Of a stretch of DNA of 64,000 nt, positions 16,679 to 24,659 are shown piece by piece. The notes under the pieces were generated by a model. It worked only from the letters and a program-made list of their open reading frames with translations. It had not been told where the DNA came from and did no database searches. The stretch lies in assembly GCA_019243635.1 (NCBI GenBank), contig JAFAUB010000031.1, forward strand, positions 53,073 through 117,072, read 5' to 3'. This DNA comes from Pseudonocardiales bacterium. Lineage in GTDB: Bacteria; Actinomycetota; Actinomycetes; Mycobacteriales; Pseudonocardiaceae. Position 1 is the first letter of the stretch; the number at the start of each line of letters is the position of its first letter. The translations under genes and the position numbers were made by a program.

Positions 16679-17838
16679 GGGGCGGCCCACCACCGCGTGA
16701 GCCGGGCCCACCGCTGCGCGAGCCAGGCCTGCCGCGGACCGCGACGATGCGGCCGCATGCGCTGCGTACCGGGTTCAGCACCGGTGCCTGCTCGGCGGCG
16801 GCGGCCAAGGCCGCGGTGGCGGCGCTGAGCGGCACCCGGTTGTCGACGGTGAGCATCCCGTTCCCCTCGGGGGATCGGCACACCTTCACCGTCCACTCGC
16901 TGCGTTGCGAGGGGGACAGCGCCACCGCCGTGGTGGTCAAGGACGCGGGTGACGATCCCGACGTCACGCACGGCTCGCGGCTGACGGTGACCGTCAGCTG
17001 GCGTGGCGACGGCGAGGTCGCGCTCCACGGCGGCGAGGGGGTGGGCACGGTCACCCGTGCCGGGCTGGGGTTGCCGGTCGGGCAGCCCGCGATCAACCCG
17101 GTACCCCGGCAGATGATCACTGACGCGGTGCGGGAAGCATCCGGTGGGCGGGGTGTCGACGTGACGATCAGCGTGCCCGGGGGGGAGCGGATGGCGCGCA
17201 AGACCACCAACCGCCGGCTGGGCATCGAGGGCGGGATCTCCATCCTGGGCACCACCGGGATCGTCCGCCCGTTCTCGACCGCGTCCTGGCGGGCCTCGGT
17301 CGAGCAGGCGGTGGCGGTGATGGCCGCGCAGGAGGTGCCGACGCTGGTGCTGGCCACCGGTGGGCGCACCGAGCGGGCCGCGATGCGGCTGCTGGCGCAC
17401 CTGCCACCGGTGGCGTTCGTGGAGGTCGGCGACTTCACCGGGGCGGCGCTGCGCCGGGCGGTGGAGCACCGCTTGACCGAGGTGGTGTTCGTCGGCATGA
17501 TCGGCAAGCTGACCAAGCTGGCCTCCGGGATCCTGATGACCCACTACACCCGGTCCAAGGTGGACACCGGCCTGCTGGCGGAGATCACCGCCACGCACGG
17601 CGGTGGCCCGGAGGACATCGCGGAGATACGCGGCGCCCCGACCGCCCGGCGCGCCTATGAGGTCTGGGAGGTCGGCGGGTTACTGCGAACATGCGGGGAC
17701 GACGTCTGCGCCCGGGTGGCCGACACGCTGCGTCGCTTCAGCGCCGAGGTCGGTCACCCACTACGGGCGGAGGCGGCAATGGTGGACTTCACCGGCCGGC
17801 GGGTGGTGGCCGCGACCGAGCCGGACTGGGTGCAATGA
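16675..17838 (+). CDS. cbiD: Cobalt-precorrin-5B (C1)-methyltransferase CbiD
   Basis: CbiD family, SAM-dependent methylation at C1. Typical residues: LRTGFSTGACSAAAAKAAV near the N-terminus, KDAGDDPDVTHG, NPVPRQMI and GTTGIVRPFS. Start GTG 16675 is proposed because it gives the 4-base overlap with the cobI stop seen throughout this operon; it adds a proline-rich leader (GGPPPREPGPPLREPGLPR). The alternative ATG 16747 gives 363 aa, nearer the family norm. CbiD belongs to the cobalt-early pathway, although CbiD proteins also occur in actinobacteria that have CobN. Confidence 0.94.
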   Translation: MRGGPPPREPGPPLREPGLPRTATMRPHALRTGFSTGACSAAAAKAAVAALSGTRLSTVSIPFPSGDRHTFTVHSLRCEGDSATAVVVKDAGDDPDVTHGSRLTVTVSWRGDGEVALHGGEGVGTVTRAGLGLPVGQPAINPVPRQMITDAVREASGGRGVDVTISVPGGERMARKTTNRRLGIEGGISILGTTGIVRPFSTASWRASVEQAVAVMAAQEVPTLVLATGGRTERAAMRLLAHLPPVAFVEVGDFTGAALRRAVEHRLTEVVFVGMIGKLTKLASGILMTHYTRSKVDTGLLAEITATHGGGPEDIAEIRGAPTARRAYEVWEVGGLLRTCGDDVCARVADTLRRFSAEVGHPLRAEAAMVDFTGRRVVAATEPDWVQ

Positions 17839-18992
17839 GCGTCACCGTGGTCGGTCTTGACGGTGCCGCGCTGCCGCCCGCCGCGGCGCGGGCGCTGGCG
17901 GGCGCGCGGGTGGTGGTCGGCGCCCCCCACCAGCTCGCCGTCGTGCCGGTGCCCGTCGGCGCTACCGTGCTCGGGCCCGCGGAGCTGGACGGGCTGCCGG
18001 ACACCTCACCGGTCGTGGTGCTGGCCAGCGGCGATCCCGGGTTCTTCGGTATCGTGCGGGCGCTGCGCACGCGCGGCCTGCGACCCGTGGTGCTGCCGGC
18101 ACGGTCCAGCGTGGCGCGGGCGTTCGCGTTGCTGGGCCGGTCCTGGGACGACGTCGCCGTGGTCTCGGCGCACGGCAGGTCGCTGCGCGGTGCGCTCAAC
18201 GTGTGCCGGGCGCATCCGGCGGTCGCGGTGCTGACGGGACCGGGAGCGGGAGCTGTGGAGATCGTTGCCGGACTGGCCGGCTGGCGGCGCACCGTGCTGG
18301 TCGCCGAGGACCTCGGTGGGCCCGACGAGCGGGTGCGACCCTTCGACGGCGGGCCGCCGCGCGATCCGCATGTCGTGCTGTGCCTGGCCGATGAGCACAC
18401 GGTGCCTACCCGAGGCTGGATCGCCGGTGGCGAGCCGGTGCCTCCCTCGGCCGGTTGGGCACTGGAGGAGGCGGAGTTCTCGCACCGCGAGGGGATGATC
18501 ACCAAGTCGGAGGTCCGGGCGCTGGCCTTGGCGCGGCTGGCCCCGGGGCCGGGCCGGTTGGTGTGGGATCTGGGAGCGGGGTCGGGCTCGGTCGGGGTGG
18601 AGTGCGCGCGGCTCGGGGCCGCCGTGGTCGCCGTCGAGCGGGATCCCGCGCAGTGTGTGCGGTTGGTGGCCAACGCGAGCGCGCACCGGGTGGACGTCCG
18701 GGTGATCGAGGGACAGGCGCCGGCCGTGTTGAGCGCGCTGCCCGAACCTGACGCGGTGTTCGTCGGCGGGGGAGGGCCGGATGTGGTGCTGGCCGCGGCG
18801 CGTGCCTCGCCCCGCGTGGTGGTCACGCTGGCTGCACTGGATCGCCTCGCGCCCTGCCGCGCGGCACTGCGGGAGGCGGGCCACCATGTCGGCGGGGTGC
18901 AGCTGGCGGCGTCCCGGTTCGCGGAGCTACCCGACGGGTCGGTGCGGCTGGCCGCGACCAACCCGGTGTTGCTGCTGTGGGGACGGCGTTGA
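17835..18992 (+). CDS. cobL: Precorrin-6Y C5,15-methyltransferase (decarboxylating), CbiE-CbiT fusion
   Basis: 385-aa fusion: CbiE-type tetrapyrrole methylase (about 1-200; VVLASGDPGFFGIV, VSAHGRSLRGAL) that methylates C5, and a CbiT-type Rossmann methyltransferase (about 215-385; SAM loop DLGAGSGSVGVE from residue 245) that methylates C15 and decarboxylates the acetate side chain. ATG 17835 overlaps the cbiD stop (ATGA). The 3' end overlaps the next gene by 16 bases. Fusion is the normal form in CobL proteins. Confidence 0.95.
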   Translation: MSVTVVGLDGAALPPAAARALAGARVVVGAPHQLAVVPVPVGATVLGPAELDGLPDTSPVVVLASGDPGFFGIVRALRTRGLRPVVLPARSSVARAFALLGRSWDDVAVVSAHGRSLRGALNVCRAHPAVAVLTGPGAGAVEIVAGLAGWRRTVLVAEDLGGPDERVRPFDGGPPRDPHVVLCLADEHTVPTRGWIAGGEPVPPSAGWALEEAEFSHREGMITKSEVRALALARLAPGPGRLVWDLGAGSGSVGVECARLGAAVVAVERDPAQCVRLVANASAHRVDVRVIEGQAPAVLSALPEPDAVFVGGGGPDVVLAAARASPRVVVTLAALDRLAPCRAALREAGHHVGGVQLAASRFAELPDGSVRLAATNPVLLLWGRR

Positions 18993-19588
18993 GGCGCGAG
19001 ACCTGCTCGTGGGGTCGAGCCACCGACCTGGTCGTCGGGCTCGGGTCGTCTCGCGGCGTGCGCGCGGCAGCGGTCTGGTCGGCACTGCGGGTCGCCGTGG
19101 TGGACCTCAGTGAGGTCACCGCGTTCGGCACCATCGACCGCCGCCGCGACGAGCCCGGGCTGCTCGCCGTGATCAGGGAACACGGCGCGCCGCTGCGCTG
19201 CTACCCGGCGGCGCAGCTCGACGCGGTAGACGTGCCGAACCCCAGCGAGCCGGTCCGCGGCCACGTCGGTACCCGCAGCGTCGCCGAGGCCGCCGCTCTG
19301 CTCGCGGCCCGCGACCTCGGCGGGGGATCGCTGATCGTGCCCAAGCTGCGCGGCGAGCACGTCACGGTCGCGGTCGCGGCACTCGCCCCCCCGTCGAGTC
19401 CCCCGTCGAGGCCACTGTCGATCAGCGCGGCGTGCACCGCGTGTGGGGCGTGTCTGCGCACCTGCCCGGAGCACGCGCTGCGCCCCGCGCCGCGGCGTCC
19501 GACGGTCGTCGCGGCGCGTTGCACCTCCTGCGGCGAGTGCGTGGAGATCTGTCCGACCGACGCGATCACGTTGCGCGAAAGCGAGTAG
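18977..19588 (+). CDS. CbiG C-terminal/CobE-like domain fused to a 2x[4Fe-4S] ferredoxin
   Basis: 203 aa. Residues about 15-135 match the CbiG_C/CobE domain (LVVGLGSSRGV, FGTIDRRRDEPGLLAV, VPNPSEPVRGHVGTRSVAEAAAL, IVPKLRGEHVTVAVA). Residues 150-200 are a bacterial two-cluster ferredoxin with Cys153/156/159/163 and Cys182/185/188/192 in CxxCxxCxxxCP order. The CbiG N-terminal and middle domains (lactone opening, removal of acetaldehyde) are absent. The GTG at 18977 overlaps cobL by 16 bases; its first ten residues are not conserved-looking. The ferredoxin suggests an electron-transfer step coupled to ring contraction or reduction, which is inference. Last gene of the plus-strand cob run, followed by a hairpin. 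Confidence 0.85.
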   Translation: MGTALRRETCSWGRATDLVVGLGSSRGVRAAAVWSALRVAVVDLSEVTAFGTIDRRRDEPGLLAVIREHGAPLRCYPAAQLDAVDVPNPSEPVRGHVGTRSVAEAAALLAARDLGGGSLIVPKLRGEHVTVAVAALAPPSSPPSRPLSISAACTACGACLRTCPEHALRPAPRRPTVVAARCTSCGECVEICPTDAITLRESE

Positions 19589-19718
19589 TCCTCGGCGGGT
19601 CCCCTGGCCGGGTACAGCTCGTCGGACAGCGCGCTGATCTGTTCGATGGTCGCGACACTCCCGACCACCGCCCCTCGACAGGGTGAATCTGCTCGCATCT
19701 GGAGGGGATCATTAAGAC

Positions 19719-19754
19719 GCGCAGATGCACGTGTCTATGCACGTGCATCTGCGC
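19719..19754. terminator. Hairpin downstream of the plus-strand cob operon
   Basis: Perfect 15-bp inverted repeat GCGCAGATGCACGTG (19719-19733) with 19740-19754 around a six-base loop, 130 bases after the CbiG_C/ferredoxin stop. It is of low sequence complexity (alternating GCACGTGC). It is probably the operon terminator. The 19589-19855 gap holds nothing else recognised except a weak imperfect stem around 19815-19850 just before the next small ORF. Confidence 0.65.
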
Positions 19755-19855
19755 GCTTGGAGGGTGGGAGAGGCAGCCGTGCCCGACAGCAGTCGTCCGT
19801 TCGGGTGAAGCGACAGTTATGACTCGGAGCAGCCGAGCTATTACTGTCCGCCGTT

Positions 19856-20038
19856 ATGTTCACACTCACGCGAATCACGCCACCCACACCCGCCCCAGAC
19901 CCCTGTCCAGCGGGCCTCCAGCGCTGCCGCAGCGTGCTGGGTCACATCAACGGCTTGGCCGAGGACGGCGAATGGTACTGCCGGCTGCCGGACGGGCACG
20001 CCGGCGTCTGCGTGGCTCCGGACGGCACGACATGGTGA
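19856..20038 (+). CDS. Small cysteine-containing ORF upstream of the thioesterase
   Basis: 60 aa, unrecognised. Four cysteines (CPAGLQRC, EWYCRLPDGHAGVC) hint at a small metal- or disulfide-stabilised fold, with a protein-like centre HINGLAEDGEWYC. The ATG at 19856 has no good Shine-Dalgarno sequence. It overlaps the next gene by 7 bases (ATGGTGA at 20032-20038), which is the main support for it being translated and coupled. It may be spurious. Confidence 0.4.
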   Translation: MFTLTRITPPTPAPDPCPAGLQRCRSVLGHINGLAEDGEWYCRLPDGHAGVCVAPDGTTW

Positions 20039-20562
20039 GCTCCGGCCTCGTTCCCGGCGTCGCGCGGACCCTGACCTACCGGGTGCGTCCGCAGGATCTG
20101 GTCACCACTCTGTTTCCTGGCGCGGCGGAGTTCGCTCGGAAGCCCGCCGTGCTCGCCACCGGCATCCTGGTGGCGCTCTGCGAGTGGCCCGCGATGGACG
20201 CGCTGCGTCAGGTCATCGGTGATGATGAGGACAGCCTGGGTACCAGGGTGTCGCTGTCTCATCAGGCGCCCGTGTGCGCCGGGACGAAGCTGGTCGTCAC
20301 CGCACGGTGCGTCAGCGTGACCGGTCGGGCCAGCCGCTGGGATGTCTGCGCCCGTGACGGGATGCGGGCCGTGGCCGGTGGCTGGGTGGAGTTCACGGTG
20401 GTGCGGACGGCGGCATTCCTCGAGCGGCACCTGCTCACGCCGGTCGGCGGTCCGACGTTCCGCGGTGTGCGGCACCAGCCGACCCAGGAGTACGTCCAGG
20501 ATGACTGGGGCTTGGCGGCCTCCTGCGGCACGGCGAGCCCCAGCACGATGGCGCGGACCTAG
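20032..20562 (+). CDS. Hotdog-fold thioesterase, fluoroacetyl-CoA-thioesterase-like
   Basis: 176 aa. The centre resembles FlK-type thioesterases: LTYRVRPQDLVTTLFPGAAEF, KPAVLATGILVALCEWPAM, then GTRVSLSHQAPVCAGTKLVVTARC and a strand with WDVCARDGMRAVAGGWVEFTVV. Such proteins hydrolyse small acyl-CoA esters; the actual substrate is unknown. The ATG at 20032 fits the beginning of the domain; the frame upstream is out of frame with the 60-aa ORF. The C-terminal 30 residues (VQDDWGLAASCGTASPSTMART) look non-conserved. It lies alone between the two halves of the cob locus, convergent with the cbiX-cbiO gene. Confidence 0.75.
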   Translation: MVSSGLVPGVARTLTYRVRPQDLVTTLFPGAAEFARKPAVLATGILVALCEWPAMDALRQVIGDDEDSLGTRVSLSHQAPVCAGTKLVVTARCVSVTGRASRWDVCARDGMRAVAGGWVEFTVVRTAAFLERHLLTPVGGPTFRGVRHQPTQEYVQDDWGLAASCGTASPSTMART

Positions 20563-20608
20563 CGGGAGTCGACGGCGGTAATGGCAGCGGCGTCAACGGG
20601 TCACCTGG

Positions 20609-22324
20609 TCAGGCGCCCAGCGGGTTGAAGCCAGTAGGGAGCTCCAGCCGGTGTGCGCTCATGAACCCGGTGTCGGCGAGTACCTCCCGGGTGAGTCCGT
20701 CAGCGACGATCTGCCCGTGGTCGATCACCAGCGTGCGCGGGCACAGCTCCAGCGCGTAGGGCAGGTCGTGAGTGACCAGCAGCGTCGTCATCCCGAGCCG
20801 CTTGATCAGATCCGCGAGCTCTCGCCGGGCCGCCGGGTCGAGGTTGGCGGTCGGCTCGTCGAGCACCAGCACCTCGGGATGCATGGCCAGCACCGTGGCC
20901 ACCGCGGCGCGCCGCCGCTCGCCCAGGGACAGCCGGTGCGGTGGACGGTCAGCGGCATCGGCCAGGCCGACATAGGACAGCGCCTCGGTGACCCGGGCCT
21001 CCAGGGCGGAGCCGGACAACCCCAGATGGGCAGGCCCGAACGCCACGTCGCGCCCCACCGTAGGGGTGAACAGCTGGTCATCGGGATCCTGGAAGACCAC
21101 GCCGACCCGCCTGCGGACCTCGGGCAGCGTGCGCCGCCCGACTTGCACACCGCCGATGAGCACCGACCCAGCCGAGGGCGTGAGCACCCCGTTGAGCTGC
21201 AACACCAGCGAGGTCTTGCCAGCGCCGTTCGGGCCGAGCAGGGCGACCCGCTCACCGGGTTGGACGTGCATCGAGACCCCGGACAACGCCCGGCGGCCGT
21301 CCGGATAGGCGAAGTCCAGATCCCGTACCTCGATCGCAGGACGCTCGCTTGCGTGCCCAGAACCGACGGGCCCAGAGCCGACGAACCGCCCGCGACGGAC
21401 CTGCGGCGCGGGGGCGGGCGGGCGGGTGGTCCGGCGGCCCCGTCGTGGGCCGCCCGCCCGTCCGTCGCCGTGTGGGGTGAGCGAGATCGGCGTGCCCACC
21501 TTGGACTCGTAGCCGGGCAGCTGGACCCGGTAGGCGCACAGGTCGCAGTTCATCCGCACGTCGCCGGCCCGCGCCTCCCGGTAGCGTTCCAGCACCAGCC
21601 GGGCCAGCCGCGGGTCGGACCCCAGGTGCTCGGCGCCGCGGACCTCGACCTCGGGGTGCTCCCGCGCCCAGGCGGCCGCCTCGGCGTGGATCCGGTTCAC
21701 CAGCACCCCGGGGAACAGGAAGAACGGGGCGACCACCGCGGTCCCGGTGCCGAGCAGCCGCAGTCGCTCCAGTGTCTCGGGAACCGATGGGGTGGCGACG
21801 GAGACGAACCCGGGCTCGACGGTGCCCAGCCCGCGCCCGTCGGCGAGTAGTCGGCTGACCTTCCACAGGTCCGCGCAGGCGTCCGGGTCGCTGGACCCGC
21901 GCCCGATCAGTGCCACCCCCAGCTTCTCCGGGTCGGCGTCACCGGCGGCGTGCCGGATCCGGTCCGCCGCGATCTCCAGGACGTGCGGCTCGATGCCCAG
22001 GTCGCGGGCCAGCCAGAAGCGCACCCCCGAGTGCCGGGCCCGGGCCCGAGCCAGTGTCGAGGGACCGTCGTTCTTCAGGTGCCCGGCGGCCAGCAGCACC
22101 AGTGGCACGCTGACGATCTCGGTGGCGCCGCGGCTGACCAGTTCGTCGATGGCCTCATCGACGGTTGGTGAGGCCAGCTCCATGAAGCCGAACCCGGTCC
22201 GCAGGTCCCCCGCGGCGGCGCGGATTGTGGCGGCCAGGGTCCAGAACTCCGACACCCCGTCGGCGTCCCGGCTGCCGTGCCCGACCACCAGCATCGCCCG
22301 GCTCGTCATGGCGGCGCCGGTCAT
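20609..22324 (-). CDS. Fusion of sirohydrochlorin cobaltochelatase CbiX and cobalt-transporter ATPase CbiO
   Basis: 571-aa single reading frame. Residues 1-270 are CbiX: LVVGHGSRDADGVSEFW, LVLLAAGHLKNDGPSTL, IGRGSSDPDACADLW, PFFLFPGVLVNRI and a C-terminal M258-N-C-D-L-C, the MxCxxC pattern known to bind an Fe-S centre in Bacillus CbiX. Residues about 270-325 are a basic, Pro/Gly-rich linker. Residues about 325-571 are an ECF ABC ATPase of CbiO type: Walker A GPNGAGKTS near 363-371, Q-loop VVFQDPDDQLF, LSLGERRR signature, VLVLDEPTANLDP Walker B and THD switch. The linker has no ATG or GTG start and no stop, so separate translation is unlikely. ATG 22324 overlaps the cbiQ stop (ATGA). The fusion would link cobalt uptake with insertion. 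Confidence 0.88.
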   Translation of the reverse strand: MTGAAMTSRAMLVVGHGSRDADGVSEFWTLAATIRAAAGDLRTGFGFMELASPTVDEAIDELVSRGATEIVSVPLVLLAAGHLKNDGPSTLARARARHSGVRFWLARDLGIEPHVLEIAADRIRHAAGDADPEKLGVALIGRGSSDPDACADLWKVSRLLADGRGLGTVEPGFVSVATPSVPETLERLRLLGTGTAVVAPFFLFPGVLVNRIHAEAAAWAREHPEVEVRGAEHLGSDPRLARLVLERYREARAGDVRMNCDLCAYRVQLPGYESKVGTPISLTPHGDGRAGGPRRGRRTTRPPAPAPQVRRGRFVGSGPVGSGHASERPAIEVRDLDFAYPDGRRALSGVSMHVQPGERVALLGPNGAGKTSLVLQLNGVLTPSAGSVLIGGVQVGRRTLPEVRRRVGVVFQDPDDQLFTPTVGRDVAFGPAHLGLSGSALEARVTEALSYVGLADAADRPPHRLSLGERRRAAVATVLAMHPEVLVLDEPTANLDPAARRELADLIKRLGMTTLLVTHDLPYALELCPRTLVIDHGQIVADGLTREVLADTGFMSAHRLELPTGFNPLGA

Positions 22325-23073
22325 CCCAGGACCGTCGCGATCGCGGCCAGCGCCGGCACGGCCAGCGCGGCGGTCCACGCCACCCGAGACGCTGCGGCAC
22401 CGGCCGGCGCGGTCGGCACGGCTCCGGTGTAGCCGCGGGAGACCATCGCCAGGTACACCCGCTCGCCGCGCTCGAAGGAGCGGACGACCAATGCGCCGAG
22501 CCCGGCCGTCACGTCGTGGACCTGCCAGAACCAGCGCGGGCTCCCCCCCCGGCAGACCGCGGCGGTACGCGTCCTGGCCAGCTCGGCGGCCAGCACCTCG
22601 GTGTAGCGCACCATGAACGCCGCGACTGCGGTGAACACCCTCGGCACCCGCAACCGCTCCAACCCGGTGATGATCTCCGGTAGCGGCGTGGTCGCGGCCA
22701 GGATGCCGGTGGTGAGCAGCCCGAACGTCGCCTTCAGCGCGATAGTCGCCGCCGCGTGCAAACCGGGTACCGACAGCCTGACTGCGAGCACCGTCAGCCG
22801 CGGTGGCCCGTCGAGAACCGGTAGCGCCAGCACGAACAGCAGGAACGGTACCTCCACCAGCAGCCGGCGGCTCAGCGTCAGCGGCGGCAGTCGGGCCAGC
22901 GCGGCGAGGGCGGCGAGCAGCAGGAGATACCACAGGTAGGGCCGGTAGGCGCCGGCCGGAGTGGCCGCCACGGCGAGCACGAACAACGCGGTGGCGGCCA
23001 CCTTGCACTGCGGCGCCAGCCGGTGCACCGGAGTGTCGGCCGGGACGAGAAGGCCAAGGTGGGCCGCACTCAT
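22321..23073 (-). CDS. cbiQ: Cobalt ECF transporter transmembrane subunit CbiQ
   Basis: 250-aa T-component of an energy-coupling-factor transporter, an integral membrane protein with about five to six hydrophobic segments (VAATALFVLAVAATPAGAY, YLLLLAALAALARLP, VPFLLFVLALPVL, LTTGILAATTPLPEII, and a last one at the C-terminus). The coupling-helix region SFERGERVYLAMVSRGY is characteristic. It should dock to the CbiO half of the downstream fusion protein. Normal partners CbiM and CbiN (substrate capture) are not adjacent: the gene upstream is cobA. Its ATG at 23073 has no obvious Shine-Dalgarno sequence. Confidence 0.92.
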   Translation of the reverse strand: MSAAHLGLLVPADTPVHRLAPQCKVAATALFVLAVAATPAGAYRPYLWYLLLLAALAALARLPPLTLSRRLLVEVPFLLFVLALPVLDGPPRLTVLAVRLSVPGLHAAATIALKATFGLLTTGILAATTPLPEIITGLERLRVPRVFTAVAAFMVRYTEVLAAELARTRTAAVCRGGSPRWFWQVHDVTAGLGALVVRSFERGERVYLAMVSRGYTGAVPTAPAGAAASRVAWTAALAVPALAAIATVLG

Positions 23074-23100
23074 GACGCGACCGAGGAAGCGACGACGCCG

Positions 23101-23823
23101 TCAGGGATGCGCACAGCTCACCTCGCCGGACGTGACGTCCAGGGCCGCCACGTCACCGATCACCGCGGTCAGCGGTGCGGGCAGCCGCGCGGCCGGCGGG
23201 CGCGCCAGGGTGCCGCGGACGGTGCGCTGGTGCGGGCGGCCGGCGGCGCTGATCGCGGCGACCGGGGTGTCGGGCGGCATCCCGCCCGCCCGCAGCGCGG
23301 CGACCACCCGGTGCAGCACCGCTCGGCCGGTGAGCAACACCACGGTGCCCCCCAGCCGGGCCACCGCGTCCCAGTCCACCTCGTCGACGTCGTCGTTGCC
23401 GGCGACCACGGTGAGCGTGCGGGAGCGCTGCCGGACCATCACCGGGATCCCGGCCGCGGCCGGCGCGGCCGTCGCGGCGGACACGCCGGGTACCACCTCG
23501 ACGTCCACTCCGGCGCGGGCCAGCGCTATCGCCTCCTCGCCGCCGCGGGACACCACGAACGGGTCACCGGCCTTGAGCCGCACCACGCACGCCCCGGTCC
23601 GGCCGAGTTCGACGAGCAGCGCGTTGATCTCGTGCTGTGGCGGAGCCGGAACGGCGCCCCGCCTGCCGACGCGGTGCGCGGTGGCCGTCGGCGCCAGGGC
23701 CAGGATGTCGGCCATCGAGGGGCGGTCGTAGACGACGTGCTCGGCTCGAGCCAGCAGCGCCGCGCCGCGCCGGGTGATCAGCTGCGGGTCACCGGGTCCA
23801 GCACCCACCAGATGAACGGTCAC
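23101..23823 (-). CDS. cobA: Uroporphyrinogen-III C-methyltransferase (SUMT), stand-alone
   Basis: 240-aa tetrapyrrole methylase that makes precorrin-2 from uroporphyrinogen III. VHLVGAGPGDPQLITRRGAALL, RLKAGDPFVVSRGGEEAIAL, VVPGVSAATAAPAAAGIPVM and the end VIGDVA are visible. Start GTG 23823 with a G-rich GGGGGCGGC before it; a longer frame from 23889 is possible. Compared with the C-terminal half of CysG at 26600 this copy is divergent: the usual VGKRxGxHxxxQ-EIN segment reads VGRRGAVPAPPQHEIN. It may be specialised for B12 while CysG serves siroheme, or could be a related methylase. Followed by cbiQ after 27 bases. Confidence 0.86.
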   Translation of the reverse strand: MTVHLVGAGPGDPQLITRRGAALLARAEHVVYDRPSMADILALAPTATAHRVGRRGAVPAPPQHEINALLVELGRTGACVVRLKAGDPFVVSRGGEEAIALARAGVDVEVVPGVSAATAAPAAAGIPVMVRQRSRTLTVVAGNDDVDEVDWDAVARLGGTVVLLTGRAVLHRVVAALRAGGMPPDTPVAAISAAGRPHQRTVRGTLARPPAARLPAPLTAVIGDVAALDVTSGEVSCAHP

Positions 23824-23875
23824 GATGCCGCCCCCGCCCATGGGGTCGAGATGGCGCAGTACAGCGCATTGACGG

Positions 23876-24625
23876 TCATGGTTGTGCACCGAGTGACCTG
23901 GCGGTCACCAACCAGGCGCCGAGCCGGCTGGTGCTCGTGGAGCCGACGACCACCACGGTGCGCATCCCCGCTCTGGCCGGGTCCAGAGTGGCCAGTGTGG
24001 CCAGCTCCACTCGCTCGCCGTCCCGCCCCGCGTCGGTGACCAGCCCGACCGGGGTGTCCCCGGGCCGGTACTCGGCGAGCACCTCCCGGGCCCGGCTAAG
24101 CTGCCACGAGCGCCCTCGCGAGCGCGGGTTGTACAGCGCGAGCACCAGGTCCGCGGCGGCCACCGCGCGGAGCCGTGTCTCCACCGCTTCCCAGGGGGCG
24201 AGCAGATCGGACAGCGTCAGGCAGGCGAAGTCACGAGCCAGCGGGGCTCCCAGCAGCGCGCCCGCCGCGACGGCCGCCGTGATGCCGGGCACCACCCGCA
24301 CCGACGGGCGCCGCGCCGGCGCCACTGCGGCGGCGGTGGCCAAGGCCAACGACGCCATCCCGTAGACCCCGGCGTCACCGGAGGACACCAGCGCCACGCG
24401 CGCCCCGCCGGCCGCCGCGCCTACCGCGTCCTCGGCGCGCTGTCGCTCGGCGCCGATCTCGCTGGGCACCACGCTCTGGTGTGGGCCCGTGAGATCGGCG
24501 CAGGCCGCCAGGTAAACGCGGTATCCGAGCACGACCTGCGCGTCCCGGACGGCGTCCTCAGCGGCCCGGGTGCGATGCGCCGGAGCGCCCGGGCCCAGCC
24601 CGACAACAGTGAGCAGGCCGGTCAC
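23876..24625 (-). CDS. cobJ: Precorrin-3B C17-methyltransferase
   Basis: 249 aa; methylates C17 and drives ring contraction. Family features: TVVGLGPGAPAHRTRAAEDAV, GYRVYLAAC, VALVSSGDAGVYGMASLAL, VVPGITAAVAAGALLGAPL and LALYNPRSRGRSWQL with the conserved YNPxS. GTG 24625 is preceded by GGAGG seven bases upstream, a strong ribosome site. No CbiG/CbiH fusion is present, unlike some actinobacteria. It lies between cobM and cobA in a minus-strand operon. Confidence 0.94.
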   Translation of the reverse strand: MTGLLTVVGLGPGAPAHRTRAAEDAVRDAQVVLGYRVYLAACADLTGPHQSVVPSEIGAERQRAEDAVGAAAGGARVALVSSGDAGVYGMASLALATAAAVAPARRPSVRVVPGITAAVAAGALLGAPLARDFACLTLSDLLAPWEAVETRLRAVAAADLVLALYNPRSRGRSWQLSRAREVLAEYRPGDTPVGLVTDAGRDGERVELATLATLDPARAGMRTVVVVGSTSTSRLGAWLVTARSLGAQP

Positions 24626-24659
24626 GATGCCGCCTCCAGGGGACCACGCATGTCGGCGG

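Noticed and set aside
20609..23008. 799-codon minus-strand frame as one protein
   Set aside because: The part before 22324 overlaps cbiQ in another frame and has no homology; the real gene starts at the ATG overlapping the cbiQ stop.
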